Of a stretch of 64,000 bases of DNA, positions 10,220-23,378 are shown one piece after another. The stretch comes from Perilla frutescens (taxonomy: Eukaryota > Streptophyta > Magnoliopsida > Lamiales > Lamiaceae), in the NCBI GenBank assembly GCA_026008535.1, contig BRKX01000014.1, forward strand, positions 23,706,694 to 23,770,693, read 5' to 3'. Positions within the stretch are counted from its first letter, which is position 1. Each line of letters begins with the position of its first letter. Made by a program: the position numbers and the translations under genes. The notes under the pieces were generated by a model. The model did no database searches. It was not told where the DNA came from and was given only the letters and a program-made list of their open reading frames with translations.

Positions 10220-12110
10220 CTACAAATTACAAAGAACAAAGGGTTACTCAAAACTAATAAACATTACACATCTTGCCATTATATGAACATGCATTGACTT
10301 TATTAACCTAATTAATTATGGAGAGCAGGATGACTCCCTAACAGTGAGTAATACACACGCCTTTTGTAGCACGTTAAATAATATTTTAATACGATTTCTC
10401 CATTAAAATAACCTGTCAATTAAGTACTATATATTTTTGGATAAACAAACATTCATCCCTAACAATTAAGCACAAAAATTAATGTGAGTGTGCACTAACG
10501 TGGGGATCTCCACTTCATCACTTTCGAAAAGTATCATATCCAACTTTCAATGGGGGTTTCAAGCATTAGATAACCAAGATATTCACCAATAGCAGAATTC
10601 AACGATGGCGTTAACGAGAAGGTAGACAAAAGCTACAAAACCCTAGTAACAATCTTTCACAATAGTTTGAGGATGAATAAGTTCTTCAAATATAACAATG
10701 TCTTTTCAACTACATCTTAGGATATTCCATAACAAAATAGAAGACACAAAAAGAAAACAAATACAAATTTACAATTAAAATTTCTGCGAAAAAACATGCA
10801 TAAACCATATTAGAGTATACATTGCTCAAACACAACCTGAAGGCACTTGGTCGACTACTCTTTTGCTATATTTTGGGTTTTTCATCTCAATTGGAGTATA
10901 TTGCCTACATGAGATAATCTGCACAAATACAAAGAATACGCATATCATCAATCGAGGGCAAATGCAAACTCCAACATATAAACTCTATATCAAAATGCTT
11001 ACAGTAACCGTTGTAGATGGTTTTGGGAGACGGCATTCGAAAACTCAGAGAGAGAGAGGTGTCAACTCTTCAATGCTCGAAGAGGATTTCAGAGAGACGA
11101 ATGAATGAAAGAAGGAATAGAAGAATGACTTTTTGTTTGGACATAATTTTATCGTTCTTTTAGGGCCTTTTTCTATTGATGTAAAATTTACAAAGATAAT
11201 ATGACAAGAAGGCAGACAACCTAAGGGAAAATCGGGTATAAGACTGCGAAGAAAGAGTACTTAATAAGAAAATTCAAGGGCAATCAATTACTCGCCGCCA
11301 GGTAGTTCAACACACTGTTACAAGTCAACTGTTACTAAATAATTTATGAAAATGTAGTGACTTTTGAAAAAAAAAAAAATGAACTTAATTAAACACATTC
11401 ATATAATAGACACCATATTGCAAATTAATTAACAACCAATGACACAATATAAAACATTATATTAAACAAAATAACATTTGGCCAAATTTGTCACAAATAA
11501 AATTTAATTATTTTTAAACAATTTACTATAATAGCCACTATAGTAAAAATTAATGAAAACGAAATAAACCAATTTTAAACTTATAATAAATTTATTACTA
11601 AGTTCTCAAATAAATATATATGAAGACAAATTAAAACAATGTGGTAAATACAATTCATTACGGTAATACGAAAATTATGTACAAAAACTTCTATAAAAAA
11701 TAAGTTACCACTAGCTAATTACAAATTATCACGAAACTTATACATTCATAAAAAATCATTTTAATGGAAACTTTATTTTACAAAGGTATGTAGCAACAAC
11801 ACATTATGTCACAAGAACTAGTCTATATTTTGTTGCATTCGTCGAGGACTTTTCGCGCAATCACCTGCAACTTCATTTAATGTTAGTGTGCCACTTGTGC
11901 ATGGAGCCGTGCACCACTGAAAACCCCACACCCCCTCCTGACACGAACGTTAATGGAGGTCCTACGCTGTTAAAGGCAGCCTGCTATGAACCGAGTTACA
12001 AATTTGGACCGGTAGTAAGTGGGCTTGGCGAATGTTCAGAAAAAAGAATGAGACACATGGCGCACATCCAAGGGCGAAGCGCAGTGGGTCTAACTGCGAG
12101 GTCGAACCTT
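10220..12110. other. Stretch without recognised gene
   Basis: Mostly AT-rich. A GC-richer island at 11820-12105 has an open frame on plus but no recognisable domain; it could be a decayed retrotransposon piece. CT/AG-rich 11045-11065 (AGAGAGAGAGAGG) is the only simple repeat. Confidence 0.4.
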
Positions 12111-12432
12111 CTATATATATATATATGGGGGGATACATATGTGTGTCTGGGGCCAGGGGAATAGAAACTCATCTCAATCACACATTGTTTTGATCTCAAT
12201 GGCTTAGATTAAACAAAAATCCAGTGGCACAATAGTAAATATGAGGAATTCAAACTGACGCTGACATCAGAATCCTTACACTTAATTTTTTAAACCTTTA
12301 AACATCCATAACTTGCTCATTTGTCATTAGATTTAAGTAAATTATAGGGAGAAAAGTTTATCTAGACAATTTAATTCTAAAATTAGGGTAGTTGGACAAG
12401 TTTTAAGGGTGTAGGAGTTATATGGGCAATCT
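12111..12432 (+). mobile_element. Left end of MULE B (terminus-like sequence after a (TA)n tract)
   Basis: A (TA)n run at 12111-12126 is followed by a terminus-like sequence whose part near 12195-12240 (CTCAATGGCTTAGATTAAA ... GTGGCACAATAGTAAAT) resembles the MULE termini at 57.4 kb. Further in, 12402-12431 (AGGGTGTAGGAGTTATATGG and on) matches the reverse complement of 38641-38669 at roughly 25 of 29 positions by eye. The exact outer boundary is therefore either about 12127 or about 12402. Confidence 0.5.
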
Positions 12433-12559
12433 GTACTATATTATGTACGCTTTATTTAGAGTGGGACCCAGAAATCTCCAATTTAAAAAAAAATCTGAAA
12501 AGGTGTATTTTCAACCCTAAAATCATTAAAGATTCTGAATCTTTGGAACTTATCATCTG

Positions 12560-12785
12560 CCTTATTTTACTATCGTTATTTTCGTTCACAACGAAAATGT
12601 AATTTAACAATAACAAAAATTTAATTTTAACCATAACGAAAGTTAAAGTTACCTATAACGAAAATTCTATTTTTTACATAACAAAATTTTAAAATTTACC
12701 AATAACGAAAATTTAATTTTTAACATAATAAAAATTTAATTTAACAATAACGAAAATTTAATCTAACCATAACGAAAATTGTAAT
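12560..12785. repeat. CATAACGAAAATTTAATTT minisatellite, left arm of MULE B
   Basis: About ten degenerate units of AACCATAACGAAAATTTAA in tandem. The same unit recurs at 36530-36850 next to the transposase start. Confidence 0.8.
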
Positions 12786-13189
12786 TGAAACATTTGACCA
12801 TAAAAGCTGAATATTCCCCACTTTTTCTGAAAAAGAATAAAATATTTCTTTGGAATATGATCTTTCTCGATATTACGTTCTTAATATATCTTTTGGAAGA
12901 AAATTTATCCAAACTCAAGTTCAGTTTGAAAAATAAAATCATGGAATCAAATCCTCTTTATTATGGCCTTAAATATAGTAACTACCCTCTTTACTCTATC
13001 TATCTATCTCTCTCAATTACATATTTTTTTCTTCTCTTCTTCCTCTCCGCCGTTGCTGTGTATTTTTTTCTCTAAGTTCTGTGAAAATAATAAACTGAGA
13101 GATTGATTCGAGTTGAAGAGGATGGAGGAAGAACGAGAGGGAGGACGTGAAGATGTACACCCACCGTCGGGAGAGGTTAGACTCATATC

Positions 13190-13930
13190 CTTTTAAGCGT
13201 TAACGATTGTCGTCGAGTTGTTTACATTTTATCGTTATGCATAACTTTGATTATCTCGTTATGCATAATTTTGAGTATCGTTATGGCCTTTTGTATTAAA
13301 AAATAAATCGTTATGCTGATTTAAATAAATCGTTATGGCCTTTGTGATAATCGTTATGATTTAAGTTATCGTTATAGCGTTTTAAAAATCGTTATGCTGA
13401 TTTAAATAAATCATTATGACCTTCTTTAATTTGTCGTTATGGCCTTTTTCATAATCGTTATTCTGATTTAAATAAATCGTTATAGCCTTTTAGTTCAAAT
13501 CGTTATGCTAATTTGATGAAATCGATATGGACTTTTTTGATATGAAATCGTTATGCTAATTTTTTTGTTAATTAATCGTTAAGCTAATTTAATAAATCGT
13601 TATGCTAATTTGATATGAAATCGTTATGCCAAATTTAATAAATCGTTATGCTTATCTGATGAAATCGTTATGGACTTATTTCAGTAATCGTTATGTATTT
13701 TTTATTAATCGTTATGTATTTTTTTATTAATCGTTATGCTTATTTGATGAAATCATTATGGACTTATTTCATTAATCGTTATGTATTTTTTAATTAATCG
13801 TTATGTATTTTTTTATTAATCGTTATGCTTATTTGATGAAATCGTTATGGACTTTTTTTCAATTAATCGTTATGGATTTTTTTAATTAATCGATAACCAA
13901 ATTTAAATAAATCGTTATGGCCTTTGACAT
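13190..13930 (+). repeat. CGTTATG array in intron 1 of the ULP1-like gene
   Basis: About 23 exact CGTTATG heptamers plus several one-off variants in 740 bp, typically as AATCGTTATGGCCTTT or AATCGTTATGCTAATTT with 20-30 bp spacing. All point the same way, opposite to the CATAACG array upstream. Confidence 0.85.
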
Positions 13931-14039
13931 TTAATTTAATTTAATTAAAAGTAATCATTAACGATAATCGTAGTCCAAATAATATTATTAGTAAAAAATA
14001 AAAATAACAAAAAAATATAATATAAATAATAATACTTTT

Positions 14040-14041
14040 TT

Positions 14042-14081
<40 letters not shown>

Positions 14082-14270
14082 TTCGTCTAAATAATACTAT
14101 TAGATGAAAAAATAAAAATAACAAAAATATATAATATAAATAATAATACTTTTTAATAATAATAATAATAGTCTAAATAATACCATTAGTAAAAAAATAA
14201 AATAAAAACAATTAATACAAATAGCTGGTTTATTTTTTAATAATAATAATAATAATAATAATAATACATG
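14040..14270. repeat. (TAA)n microsatellites
   Basis: Three runs of AAT/TAA repeats at about 14043-14082, 14155-14170 and 14240-14266, separated by a duplicated TAAATAATACTATTAG... phrase. Intronic. Confidence 0.8.
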
Positions 14271-14949
14271 TAGCTAAAAATTTAATTTAATAATTTAATA
14301 ACAGTCTCATTTTCTATTGTGAATATTAGATTGAGTGGATTAGACGCCCCCTCCAGAGGCTGAAGCCGAATATTTTGATGTACATAAAGCTGGAGCTAAT
14401 AGAGAATATTAGGGAGGTCTTAGAGCATTTTGGTGGTCAGGATACGATCCACATATTTAGATCTGGATGTTTTGGACATTTTTTGGACTTTAGGGGGGTA
14501 GTATAGCACGCAAGGCGATGCATGCCTTGATCTGTCGCGAGGTGCGTGTCAAGATCCTGCACGCGAGGGTAGAGAGTGTTGGTTCTATGTCAATGGAACC
14601 ACACTTTGCTTTGGGCCCTCAGAGTTTGCACTGGTGTCAGGTTTACAGTTCGGCCCGTCGAACTTCGATCCGAATGCGGCTCATCCCATTCCACCCAGAG
14701 GCATCTTTTACCGATTATTTGAAGGGAAGAAGACGACTGTGACACAAATGTATGATAAGTTCATACAGAAGAGGCTAGCCAATGACCCTCGAGACTACGT
14801 GAAGATTGCAAACATCTTGGTCGTGTATCGGATCTTATTTTGCCATGACCCCTCACGGGCGATCGATGGCTGGGTGTGGGCCCTGGTGGAAGATGTTGAT
14901 GCTTGGAATTCTTTTCCATGGGGGGGCTACACATTTCAGATGCTGATGC

Positions 14950-16392
14950 TGTTGGTTTTGTATACTGGAAGACTTGTCTTTATATACTTTTCTGATGATA
15001 TGATGATATGAAATGAAAGTTATTGCAGTCACTGTTTGCATTTAGATTATGTTCTATAATTGTTTTATGCAATGTTCCATATACTTACATTGTAGATGAT
15101 ATGGTGTGGGAAGTCACACGGTAAGATCGTATCATTAGAACCTTGTAATGTATTAAAGAGCTCGCGGCTTAGATGGTCCTGAACACACCATCGGTACACC
15201 GTAGAATAATCTGATAAGTTAGTTTATCTTGGCTAACTGATTATTCTAGTACACTGGTTAGTGTATTGATAAGGATCACGATAGGATACTATTCTCTGTC
15301 TCTGACCCAGTTACTGAGAGAATAAAGATCCACAGAGTTCGGGTTCTGAACTTATGTGATATTGGCGAGCATATGTGTGTGTTGTTTATTACTTTGATTT
15401 ATCAATGGGTGAGATCTTTTCGTAGATCGAATTCGATATCTTGGGTAATAACAATGTATACATGATGTCTCGAGCAGTATGCATGAGCACTGTGTCCTGG
15501 TGCGCCAGGTTGATGATGTTCTCTTGAGAAAACACAAGTTCATGTTGAAACCCTGCAGGTGGAATTTATTCCGTACATGAATAAAGCTTGTGTGGTACTA
15601 CTCAAGGTTTTAGATGTTAATTAATTATAGCTGTCAGAGGCTTACATAATTAATTAATGAACATTATATCTTAAACACGGGGAATGGCTGGACTAAAGGA
15701 GAAAGCATATTCGTAAATATGTATTAAATTGGTAGGTCAGTTTTACTTCTTTAGTGGAATAAAAGTAAAACTTAATTTATTTAATTATATCCTAGGTTTA
15801 TTGGATATTGGATATTAAATAAATTAGTGGGCCAATTTAATATTCTTCTAGATCCCTGTTGTAGCCCAATTGACTGAAAGTGGACTGGATATTGAACTTG
15901 AGATAGAGGCCCAGCCCAATAGGGCTGGAACATGAAATTTCGCCCCTCCCTATATATAAGGGGAGGGGGGCACGAAATTTTCATGAATTTATTCATTGGA
16001 AATCAGCCCCTCTTAGTCTCTCAAAGTTATCCATAGATTTCACAACTCTATCTAGTAGATTTCAGCCCACTCTGAATCTAGATACAGTCCGGAAATACAA
16101 TAGAAGATCTTGGAGTAGAATTTGTGGTGGTCGAATTTTGAGCTAGGTGGCGCCATCCCTGTATTCATTCAACAGCAAGATTAGATCTTTAATCTTGTCC
16201 ACAGACTGTCTATCGATTTGTAAGTAGATTCGTTTCTATGTCTTCCACTTTATTAGATTCGAATCTGCTTTGCATGCTTTTTGATTAGACTGTGATAAAC
16301 ATGCATGTTACATAAAATTATGATTTGCATGAACATGGATTAATGAACAACCAAATGATCCTGCGGTGGTTTAATTCGAAAAAACCCCAGCA
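14950..16392 (+). repeat. Copia 5' LTR
   Basis: Starts TGTTGGTTTTGTATACTGG and ends CCCCAGCA. A TATA box (TATATATAAG, 15951-15960) sits between GC-rich CCCCTCC and GGGGAGG, so transcription should start near 15985. Short open frames in it (for example 15352-15543 minus) recur in the 3' LTR and are not genes. Confidence 0.95.
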
Positions 16393-16394
16393 AC

Positions 16395-16406
16395 TGGTAT
16401 CAGAGC
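16395..16406 (+). other. Copia primer-binding site (initiator Met tRNA)
   Basis: TGGTATCAGAGC lies two bases after the 5' LTR. This is the usual Copia PBS, complementary to the 3' end of initiator methionine tRNA. Confidence 0.95.
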
Positions 16407-16429
16407 GGGTTTTGGCACTGTTCTAGGAT

Positions 16430-17660
16430 TAATCCGGGCATAATTTCGAATTGCATGATTAAATTTGATGATAAATTTATGGTGTTTAAATTTTCAGATT
16501 TAATTGGCTATGTATTTCGATTTTATGGTATTCAAAACTTGGAAGAATTTGAGATGTAAAAATCGAAAATTCTAGTTTCGAGGGTACTTGAATTTTCGGT
16601 CACTATGGGATTAAATTTGGGATGATATTTGATGTTCTTCAAATTTCCAGATTTAATTCTCATAGGGGTCGAAAATTTGGTGTTCAAAATTTCGATTTTG
16701 ATGTGTTAAAAATTCCCTAATTTTGTGTATTAATTTTCGACACTATGGTATTAAATTTGGATGGATTTTTAATCAACATTAAAATTTTCAGATTTAAATG
16801 TAGTGTGGTTCGAAAATTAAGTTGGTTAGAATTGGATTTGGTGATTTTTGATGTATATCAAAGATTGCCTAATTCTAATCTAGATAGGTTTGAAATTAGA
16901 ATTTTAAATTTGGTAATTTTTGAAGTGGATCAAAATTTCCAGATTTTAATTCTAGAAAATTTCGAAACCTAGGTATTTTGTTTGGAATACTTTTTTTGAT
17001 TAATGTCAAAATTTCCAAATATGTTAATTTAATGTAATTTTCGATTTTATTAATTAAATTTGGAGGTAACTTTAATGAAAATTAAATTTCCAGATTTATT
17101 TAATAGTGGTGGTCGAAAATTATGAAGATTGGATTAAGATTTGATGTTATTTGATGTATATCTTAATTTACCTAATTTTAATCTAGATAGATTTGAAAAT
17201 AGAATTTTAAATTTGGAAGAATTTGAAGTGGATCAAATTTCCAGATTTATTATTTGGATTATTTTCGAAAACTATAGATTAAAAATTGGATAAGGTGATT
17301 TTGGATATATACAAATAATTATCAAAATCCAATTGTGATAAGAATTTAATTTTGGATAGGTTTTGGAAGATTTTGGATTGGAATCAAATCTCCAAACTTT
17401 ATCCTTAAAGATTTAGATTCTTATGGATAATATTTGGATTAGATTTTTTATTTATATCAATATATCCAATTATTATTTAATTAGGGTGGCTTAGAAAATA
17501 TTAAATAAATTTGGTGGATAATTATAAATAATTTCCAGATTTATTTAAGTGATATTTTCGAAATATACAAGATTTAAATTGGTGGATAATTATTTTAATT
17601 TCCAATTTTTATCTTGTGGATAATATCGAATTAATTAATTTAATTAATTGTAAAATTCGA
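16430..17660 (+). repeat. Degenerate repeats in the Copia leader
   Basis: The untranslated leader consists of phrases such as GGTCGAAAATT, AAATTTCCAGATTTA and GATGTATATCAAA that recur every 100-170 bp with heavy drift. Small frames in it are not conserved genes. The rest of the leader (17660-18877) has no gene; near 18585 and 18723 an ATAAACGTCCACAC.ATCGTGG phrase occurs twice. Confidence 0.6.
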
Positions 17661-18877
17661 ATATTATTTAATATTCATGCATAGATATCATATGTTATTT
17701 TATGTGGATCATATTATACATGATTGTTGGTTTTGTAGACTGTGTTTGTTTGCAGGTTTACCAACTATCATGGCTCCTTTATTTTATGTGATGTATGTTT
17801 ATATTGAATGGATGTTGGTCGTATGCCGGTTTGGCTACGTGATTTTAATCCATGAGAAAATCCATGGATTAGGTCTAGGTTTTATTTTACGTTGGTTTAA
17901 TGTAATAGATATAAAGCTGTTAGACCGAGTTTTTGAGTTGTAATTTTTATTCTAGCAATATTAGATTTTTCCTTTCGGAATAGATAGTCTGTATTGAATA
18001 AAGATCGGAGATCAACTCAAAAGAAGGAAAGTGGTTCAGCACCAAAAAGGAAGGTTCACCGGTTCACGTCCCAAAACCCTAAATGGAGCTAGGATTTCGG
18101 CGAGGCGCGGTGAAGGGGCGGCGGTTTCAAAGCCTGTTCCGGAGCTGACTTTCCAGTTTTATCTCATCAATCAACATGAGATATAAGCCATGATAGTTGG
18201 AATATTACTGTTGCTTATTATGTTGAAGCATGCAATGGATGTTTATCATTTTATGTGATGTTTGCATGTTCGATAATGGGATAAAATGAAACATCAAACA
18301 TAAATAACTAAGTGGGAGAGATTCATACCACAGTATGTAGAAAATCTCATACGGTCTCCATTAAAATCTGGTTTAATTGAGAAGTGATGGGCATGCGCGT
18401 TGACATCGGTCTTCCTCCATATCGGATGTGTCATATCACAGATTTCTCTAGAAATTAAATCTCCTAAAAGGATAGCTGTAGAACACTATTAGGACTAACT
18501 GACTCCTCCATCTGGAGCGGTTAAATTCGAGTAGTGATCTTGGTGCAAAGATAATGGTGTGCACACTTAGATGTAATTTATTGATAAACGTCCACACGAT
18601 CGTGGCTTATCAGTTAGACGATTACATAACCGTGTTAATTATCCGGCTATTAATTTGCTTGTTGTAAGAAAACTCAACTGGAGGCAAATTAAAGGTTTAA
18701 CCTATTTAAAGATATTTTTTTTATAAACGTCCACACTATCGTGGCTTATAAAAGACGTTTTTAAAGTGTCGGTGGAAAAGTATATAATTTTTATGAGGTT
18801 TTCGATTATATACTGTTTATCCTAAACTTGTTATGTGACTGTACTGCATGTTTAATTTCAGTTATTTCATATCATCA

Positions 18878-21063
18878 ATGGCACTCTCCAATCTGTCCTC
18901 AATCCTCAAAGAAAACAAACTTGTCGGTGAAAACTACAATGACTGGATTCGTAACCTTAACTTAGTTCTTGTTGCTGAGGGACACAAGTTTGTGCTTGAA
19001 AAGGTTTGTCCTCAGACGCCAGATGAGGGTTCTGACGAAGCCCAAAAGGTTGCATATGATAAGTGGCTTAGGTCTAATGAGATAGCGCGCTGTTACATCT
19101 TGGCATCTATGTCAAGTGTGTTGCAACATCAGCATGAGCCTATGAAAACCGCTTATGATATCATGTACAACCTTAGGCAGCTATTCGGTCATCAGAACCG
19201 CTCGGCACGCCATTTGGCAATGAAGAAGCTAATGGATGCGAGAATGTCTGACTCCACACCTGTTAGGGATCACGTTCTCATGATGATGGGGTATTTATCT
19301 GAGATCGAGACCTTGGGTGTAGAGCTAGATGACGACTCTCAAATCGACATTGTTCTTCATAGCTTGTCCTCGAAGTTTGAGCAGTTCAGGCTGAATTTTA
19401 ACATGATTAAAAGGGATGTCAGCCTGACTGAACTGCTCATAGATCTTCAGGCGGCTGAATTGCTCCAAAAGAGCAATCCTGAGGCCCACATAGCTGAAAA
19501 AGGAGCGTCTTCTTCTGGTGGAAAAAGGAAGAAGAGAAACGCACTTAAGAAGGCTGCAGATGAGGCGCCTAAGGTGAAGAAGCCAAAGGCAAAGATTCCT
19601 CCCGAGGAATTCAAGTCAAAGACTAAGTGCTTCAAGTGCGGCCAACCAGGTCACTGGAAGGCGGCGTGTCCTAACAAGAAGAAGAAGAGAGGTACATCTC
19701 ACACTCTGGTTGTGGAAACATGTTTAGCAACTTGTTCTACCCAGTCATGGGTAGTAGATACTGGAGCTACTGATCATGTTTGCATGTCTTTACAGGGGTT
19801 CCTGGTAAAAAGACAGCTGAGTGAGGATGAGATCACCGTTTACATGGGCAATGCTACGAGAGTGGTAGCTATTGCAGTGGGAGACGTTGTTTTACCTTTC
19901 AGTAGTGATAGAACTTTAGTTTTGAAAGATTGTCTTTATGTGCCTGGTTTTAGACGAAACTTGATTTCAGTTTCTAAATTGATTATGGATGGATATTCTG
20001 TTTCTTTTGATAACAAAGTAGTTATCTTTAGTGGTAAACATTTTATCTGTTCTGGCACATTGGATGGACACTTATACTTTCTTAAACCAACTGAAAACAC
20101 TACGCAAAGACAATTGTTGAATACATCGATCACAAACCCTAACAAGAGAAAAGAACCTTCGGAATTGAATCAAACCTATCTATGGCATCTAAGGCTAGGT
20201 CATATTAACCTTAAGAGGATACAAAGGCTTGTAAATGATGGACCATTATCTTCTTTGGTACTGGAATCGTTTCCTTTGTGTGAATCCTGTTTGGAAGGTA
20301 AAATGACCAAGCGTCCTTTCCAGTCAAAAGGAAATAGATCCGAAGGGCTATTAGATTTGATTCACTTTGACCTATGTGGCCCTATGTCAGTTCAAGCTCG
20401 AGGAGGGTTCGAGTATTTCATCACTCTCATTGGTGATTACTCTAGATACGGTTATATCTACCTGTTACGTCGCAAGTCTGAATGCTTTGAGAAATTCAAA
20501 GAGTTCAAGGCGGAAGCGGAGAAACGAACAGGCAGAAGTATCAAGTCACTACATTCTGATCGTGGTGGCGAGTACCTCTCAAGCGAATTTAGGGATTACA
20601 TGGCAGAGAGTGGGATTACATCCCAGTTGACTGCGCCTGGAACGCCACAGCAGAATGGCGTGGCGGAAAGAAGGAATCGTACATTGTTAGAGATGGTTAG
20701 ATCGATGATGAGTTATTCTGAGTTGCCTATTTCATTCTGGGGATATGCCCTGGAAACAACAGCCTATATTCTTAACTTGGTTCCATCGAAATCAGTTCCT
20801 GCTACACCTACAGAACTATGGACTGGACGAAAGCCCAGTTTGAACCATATTCGGATTTGGGGTAGCCCAGCACACGTGTTGGACAAGGAAGCTGATAAGC
20901 TAGCTCCTCGTACTGATGTAAGGCTGTTTGTTGGATATCCTAGAGGAACGAAAGGTGGTTTGTTTTATAGTCCTAAGGATCAGAAGATCATTGTTAGCAC
21001 CAATGCTCGATTCTTAGAGAAAGACTGTCATAAACCACAAACCAAGGAGTCACATCATCCTTG
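18878..21063 (+). pseudogene. Copia gag, protease and integrase (5' part of gag-pol)
   Basis: One open frame of about 728 codons from ATG 18878 (chosen over the earlier in-frame ATG at 18848, because MALSNLSSIL followed by LVGENYNDW is the normal gag start). Domains: UBN2-type gag (residues 1-200), a Lys-rich stretch, CCHC knuckle CFKCGQPGHWKAAC (near 250), aspartic protease WVVDTGATDH (near 291), GAG-pre-integrase with H..H...CESC (437-471), and integrase core with Asp in DLCGP (near 498), HSDRGGE (near 560) and NGVAE (near 596). The frame is lost just after SHHP: a stop at 21061-21063 appears because of a +1 (or -2) shift near 21045, after which pol continues in another frame. Gag and the enzyme half are otherwise intact. 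Confidence 0.9.
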
Positions 21064-22022
21064 AGGAGTTAAGGGGAGGATCGAATCCTACACCAGTTGT
21101 ACAAGAAGAGGAACCACCAAACACTGCACAACGTGTCACAGAAGTACAGGAACTGCCTCGTCGCAGTGGGAGGGTTGTACGCCAACCTGATAAATTCATT
21201 GGTCTGGGAGAGGCTTCAGATTTCCCAGAGGGTCTCAGTGAATTGGATCCCAGGACCTATGACGAGGCAATTCGAGATAAAGATGCAGATTCTTAGAAAA
21301 CTACAATGGAGTCTGAGATTGGATCTATGGATCACAATTAAGTCTGGGAACTTGTAGAATCACTAGATGAGGTAAAACCCATTGGCTGTAAGTGGGTCTA
21401 CAAGCGCAAGAGAGGATCTGATGGGAAGGTTGAAACCTTCAAAGCTAGATTGGTGGCAAAAGGGTATACTCAGAAAGAAGGGATTGATTATGAGGAAACC
21501 TTTTCGCCGGTAGCCATGCTTAAGTCAATCCGGATTCTCTTGTCTATTGCCGCTCATTTGGATTATGAGATCTGGCAGATGGATGTCAAGACAGCTTTCC
21601 TAAACGGAAGTCTTGAGGAAAACATTCACATGAAACAACCAGAGGGATTCATTGCTAAGGGCCAAGAGCACTTGGTGTGTAAGCTTAAGAGATCCATTTA
21701 TGGACTTAAGCAGGCATCGAGATCTTGGAACATCCGATTTGACGAGGTTATCCAGTCATATGGATTCATGCAAAGTCCGGATGAGAGCTGTGTGTACAAG
21801 AAATGTGATGGAAACGTGGTGGCATTCCTCGTACTTTATGTTGATGACATCTTGCTTATTGGAAACAATAAGAAGGTGTAATCGAACATTAGGGTGTGGC
21901 TGTCCAAGCAGTTCGATATGAAGGATCTGGGAGAAGCCGGAGATGTCCTTGGCATCAAGATCATTCGTGATCGCCAGAAAAGGATGTTATGTCTGTCCCA
22001 GGCGACTTATATCGATACAGTG
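21047..22022 (+). pseudogene. Copia reverse transcriptase, interrupted
   Basis: Continues in the frame starting at 21051. An acidic hinge and RRSGR.. motif precede the RT, which shows GCKWVYKRKRG, ARLVAKGYTQ, TFSPVA, MDVKTAFLNG, YGLKQASR.W and the catalytic YVDD at 21837-21848. Three in-frame stops are present: TAG near 21294, TAA near 21339 and TAA at 21879-21881. The last lies at a usually conserved hydrophobic position after the YVDD block. The frame is then split at 22022 by the Gypsy element and resumes at 29162. Confidence 0.88.
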
Positions 22023-23378
22023 TGGTGCGTCATTTTTTACCAAAAATAAATGTCCCGACAAACCAGTCGGTAAGCCCTTACTGCAGAGTACAGCGGCGAG
22101 CAAGATCGTCTCCCAAGAGACCGGTGAGAATTACTCTATATTTCCAATCTGCATAACTAAACTTTCCAGAGGGTTTTTGTGCTTATAATAAACTGAACGA
22201 AAATAATAAATAAATAAAGAAAATGGGTTTAACAGATTATAAAAAGCATTCCGGTTTTGAATTAACTCCACCCTAGCTTAATTATACTGATCCTTGATAC
22301 AGAGATAATTCCAATTAATTCATGCAAACCAGTTATAGCCACCGAAGACACTTAGTGACGCAGCCTAATTTCTCCTTAGTTTCTCGATAATCAGGAAGAC
22401 ACTTCACCAATTATTTTCCTAATCGACTGACAACCGTAAGAGACACTCTATAGGTTTAATGAGCCGACAGCATTTAATCCTAGAGAAACCCGATTCAAAT
22501 CCAATTGACTCTCACACAGGACAATCGAGACTTGACTGTTATTCCCCTGGCTCTGAAGAACCATTTTACCACTAATTAAACTTAAACCACAATTACGGAT
22601 GGTCGGTTTAATTGGCTACTAATTAATTCCGAATTTCTAAATATGTGCACCTATCTAGCAATATCGAAACAATTAACGACTCGCATTACAGAGAATAACA
22701 GATACATGCAATCAATCAAAATAAAAAGAACAATTAAATATCACAGTATAATTACGCCAGGGCTTCGTTAATCTTCACCGGAATAAAAGCGAGTCTAGCT
22801 CGAATTCATAATTGAATTCGAACTATAAAATAATAACGAGCAGAACATGATGAAAGTAACGAGAAAGATGAAATAAAATCTTCTGGAATAGCGTCTCTCT
22901 GGTCTGCTGCGTTGCGGCGTGAAATTGATTGTTCAAAGAGATCCAATCCTAATATATATCTAATATCCTTAATAAAATAGTATCCAACATGGAAATTAAC
23001 ATCCTAATCTATCTAAACTAGGTAATTGCCAAAACAAAGACTTCTAGAGGCGGTGGGACTCTCAATTCCGCGTCCAGGCCACGGGCTTTAAGAAAATTCG
23101 CGCTCAGGCCCAAACTCTTCGCGCTCAGGCCCAGAATCTGTCATCTCGGTACCTCACTCAGGCAGTATGCCCATACAGTCTGGCTTCCAGGCAGTATGCC
23201 CATACTGCGTACTTTCCAGACTCTCCACAATCTTGGCCAATTCCTTCATATATGTGTTAATCACCTGAAATCATTCCCAAAACACATTTTCTTCCACAAA
23301 ACACGACCGTGAGGCAATTAACATATCAAAACAATACCAAAAATGGCCCAAAATATGTATATAAATATAGCCCAATCA
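22023..23378 (-). repeat. Gypsy 3' LTR (left copy)
   Basis: Contains a 29-bp tandem duplication at about 23162-23207 that the other LTR lacks, with two copies of the CAGTATGCCCATACTG-type motif. Confidence 0.93.

Larger units (their letters stand above)
13122..14949 (+). pseudogene. DUF1985/ULP1-like MULE cargo gene, 5' part (interrupted by Copia)
   Basis: Exon 1 is 13122-13175 (18 codons, acidic). After a 1.15-kb intron, exon 2 starts at 14330 and encodes the DUF1985 domain: RSGCFGHFLDF, MHALICREV, FGP.EFALVSGLQFGP and YRILFCHDP, then SFPWGGYTFQML. Two one-base deletions break it, one in a G6 run at 14493-14498 and one at about 14551-14554; each moves the frame back by one. The exon is then split at 14949 by the Copia element and resumes at 31491. 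Upstream lie a TC/TCTA-rich leader (12995-13015) and a possible TATA (TTAAATATAG near 12969). ULP1-like genes are known MULE cargo in Arabidopsis, rice and melon (Kaonashi/KI-MULE). Continued in the 3' part at 31486-33744. Confidence 0.75.

Noticed and set aside
11000..11035. Possible first exon of the DUF1985 gene on minus (ATG near 11033)
   Set aside because: Joining its donor to the DUF1985 exon creates an immediate stop, so the link is not supported.
11880..12164. 94-codon plus-strand frame in a GC-richer island
   Set aside because: No domain, no splice or start context, and it runs into a (TA)n tract.
12785..13075. 96-codon plus-strand frame upstream of the ULP1-like gene
   Set aside because: AT-rich leader and promoter sequence with no domain; ends in a TC-rich tract just before the gene start.
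13190..13930. Regularly spaced repeats resembling a CRISPR array
   Set aside because: The conserved unit is only 7 bp, spacing is irregular, the filler is also repetitive, and the context is a plant transposon intron.
15352..15543. 63-codon minus-strand frame repeated at 30445-30636
   Set aside because: It is identical because it lies in both Copia LTRs; no domain and no sign of being a gene.
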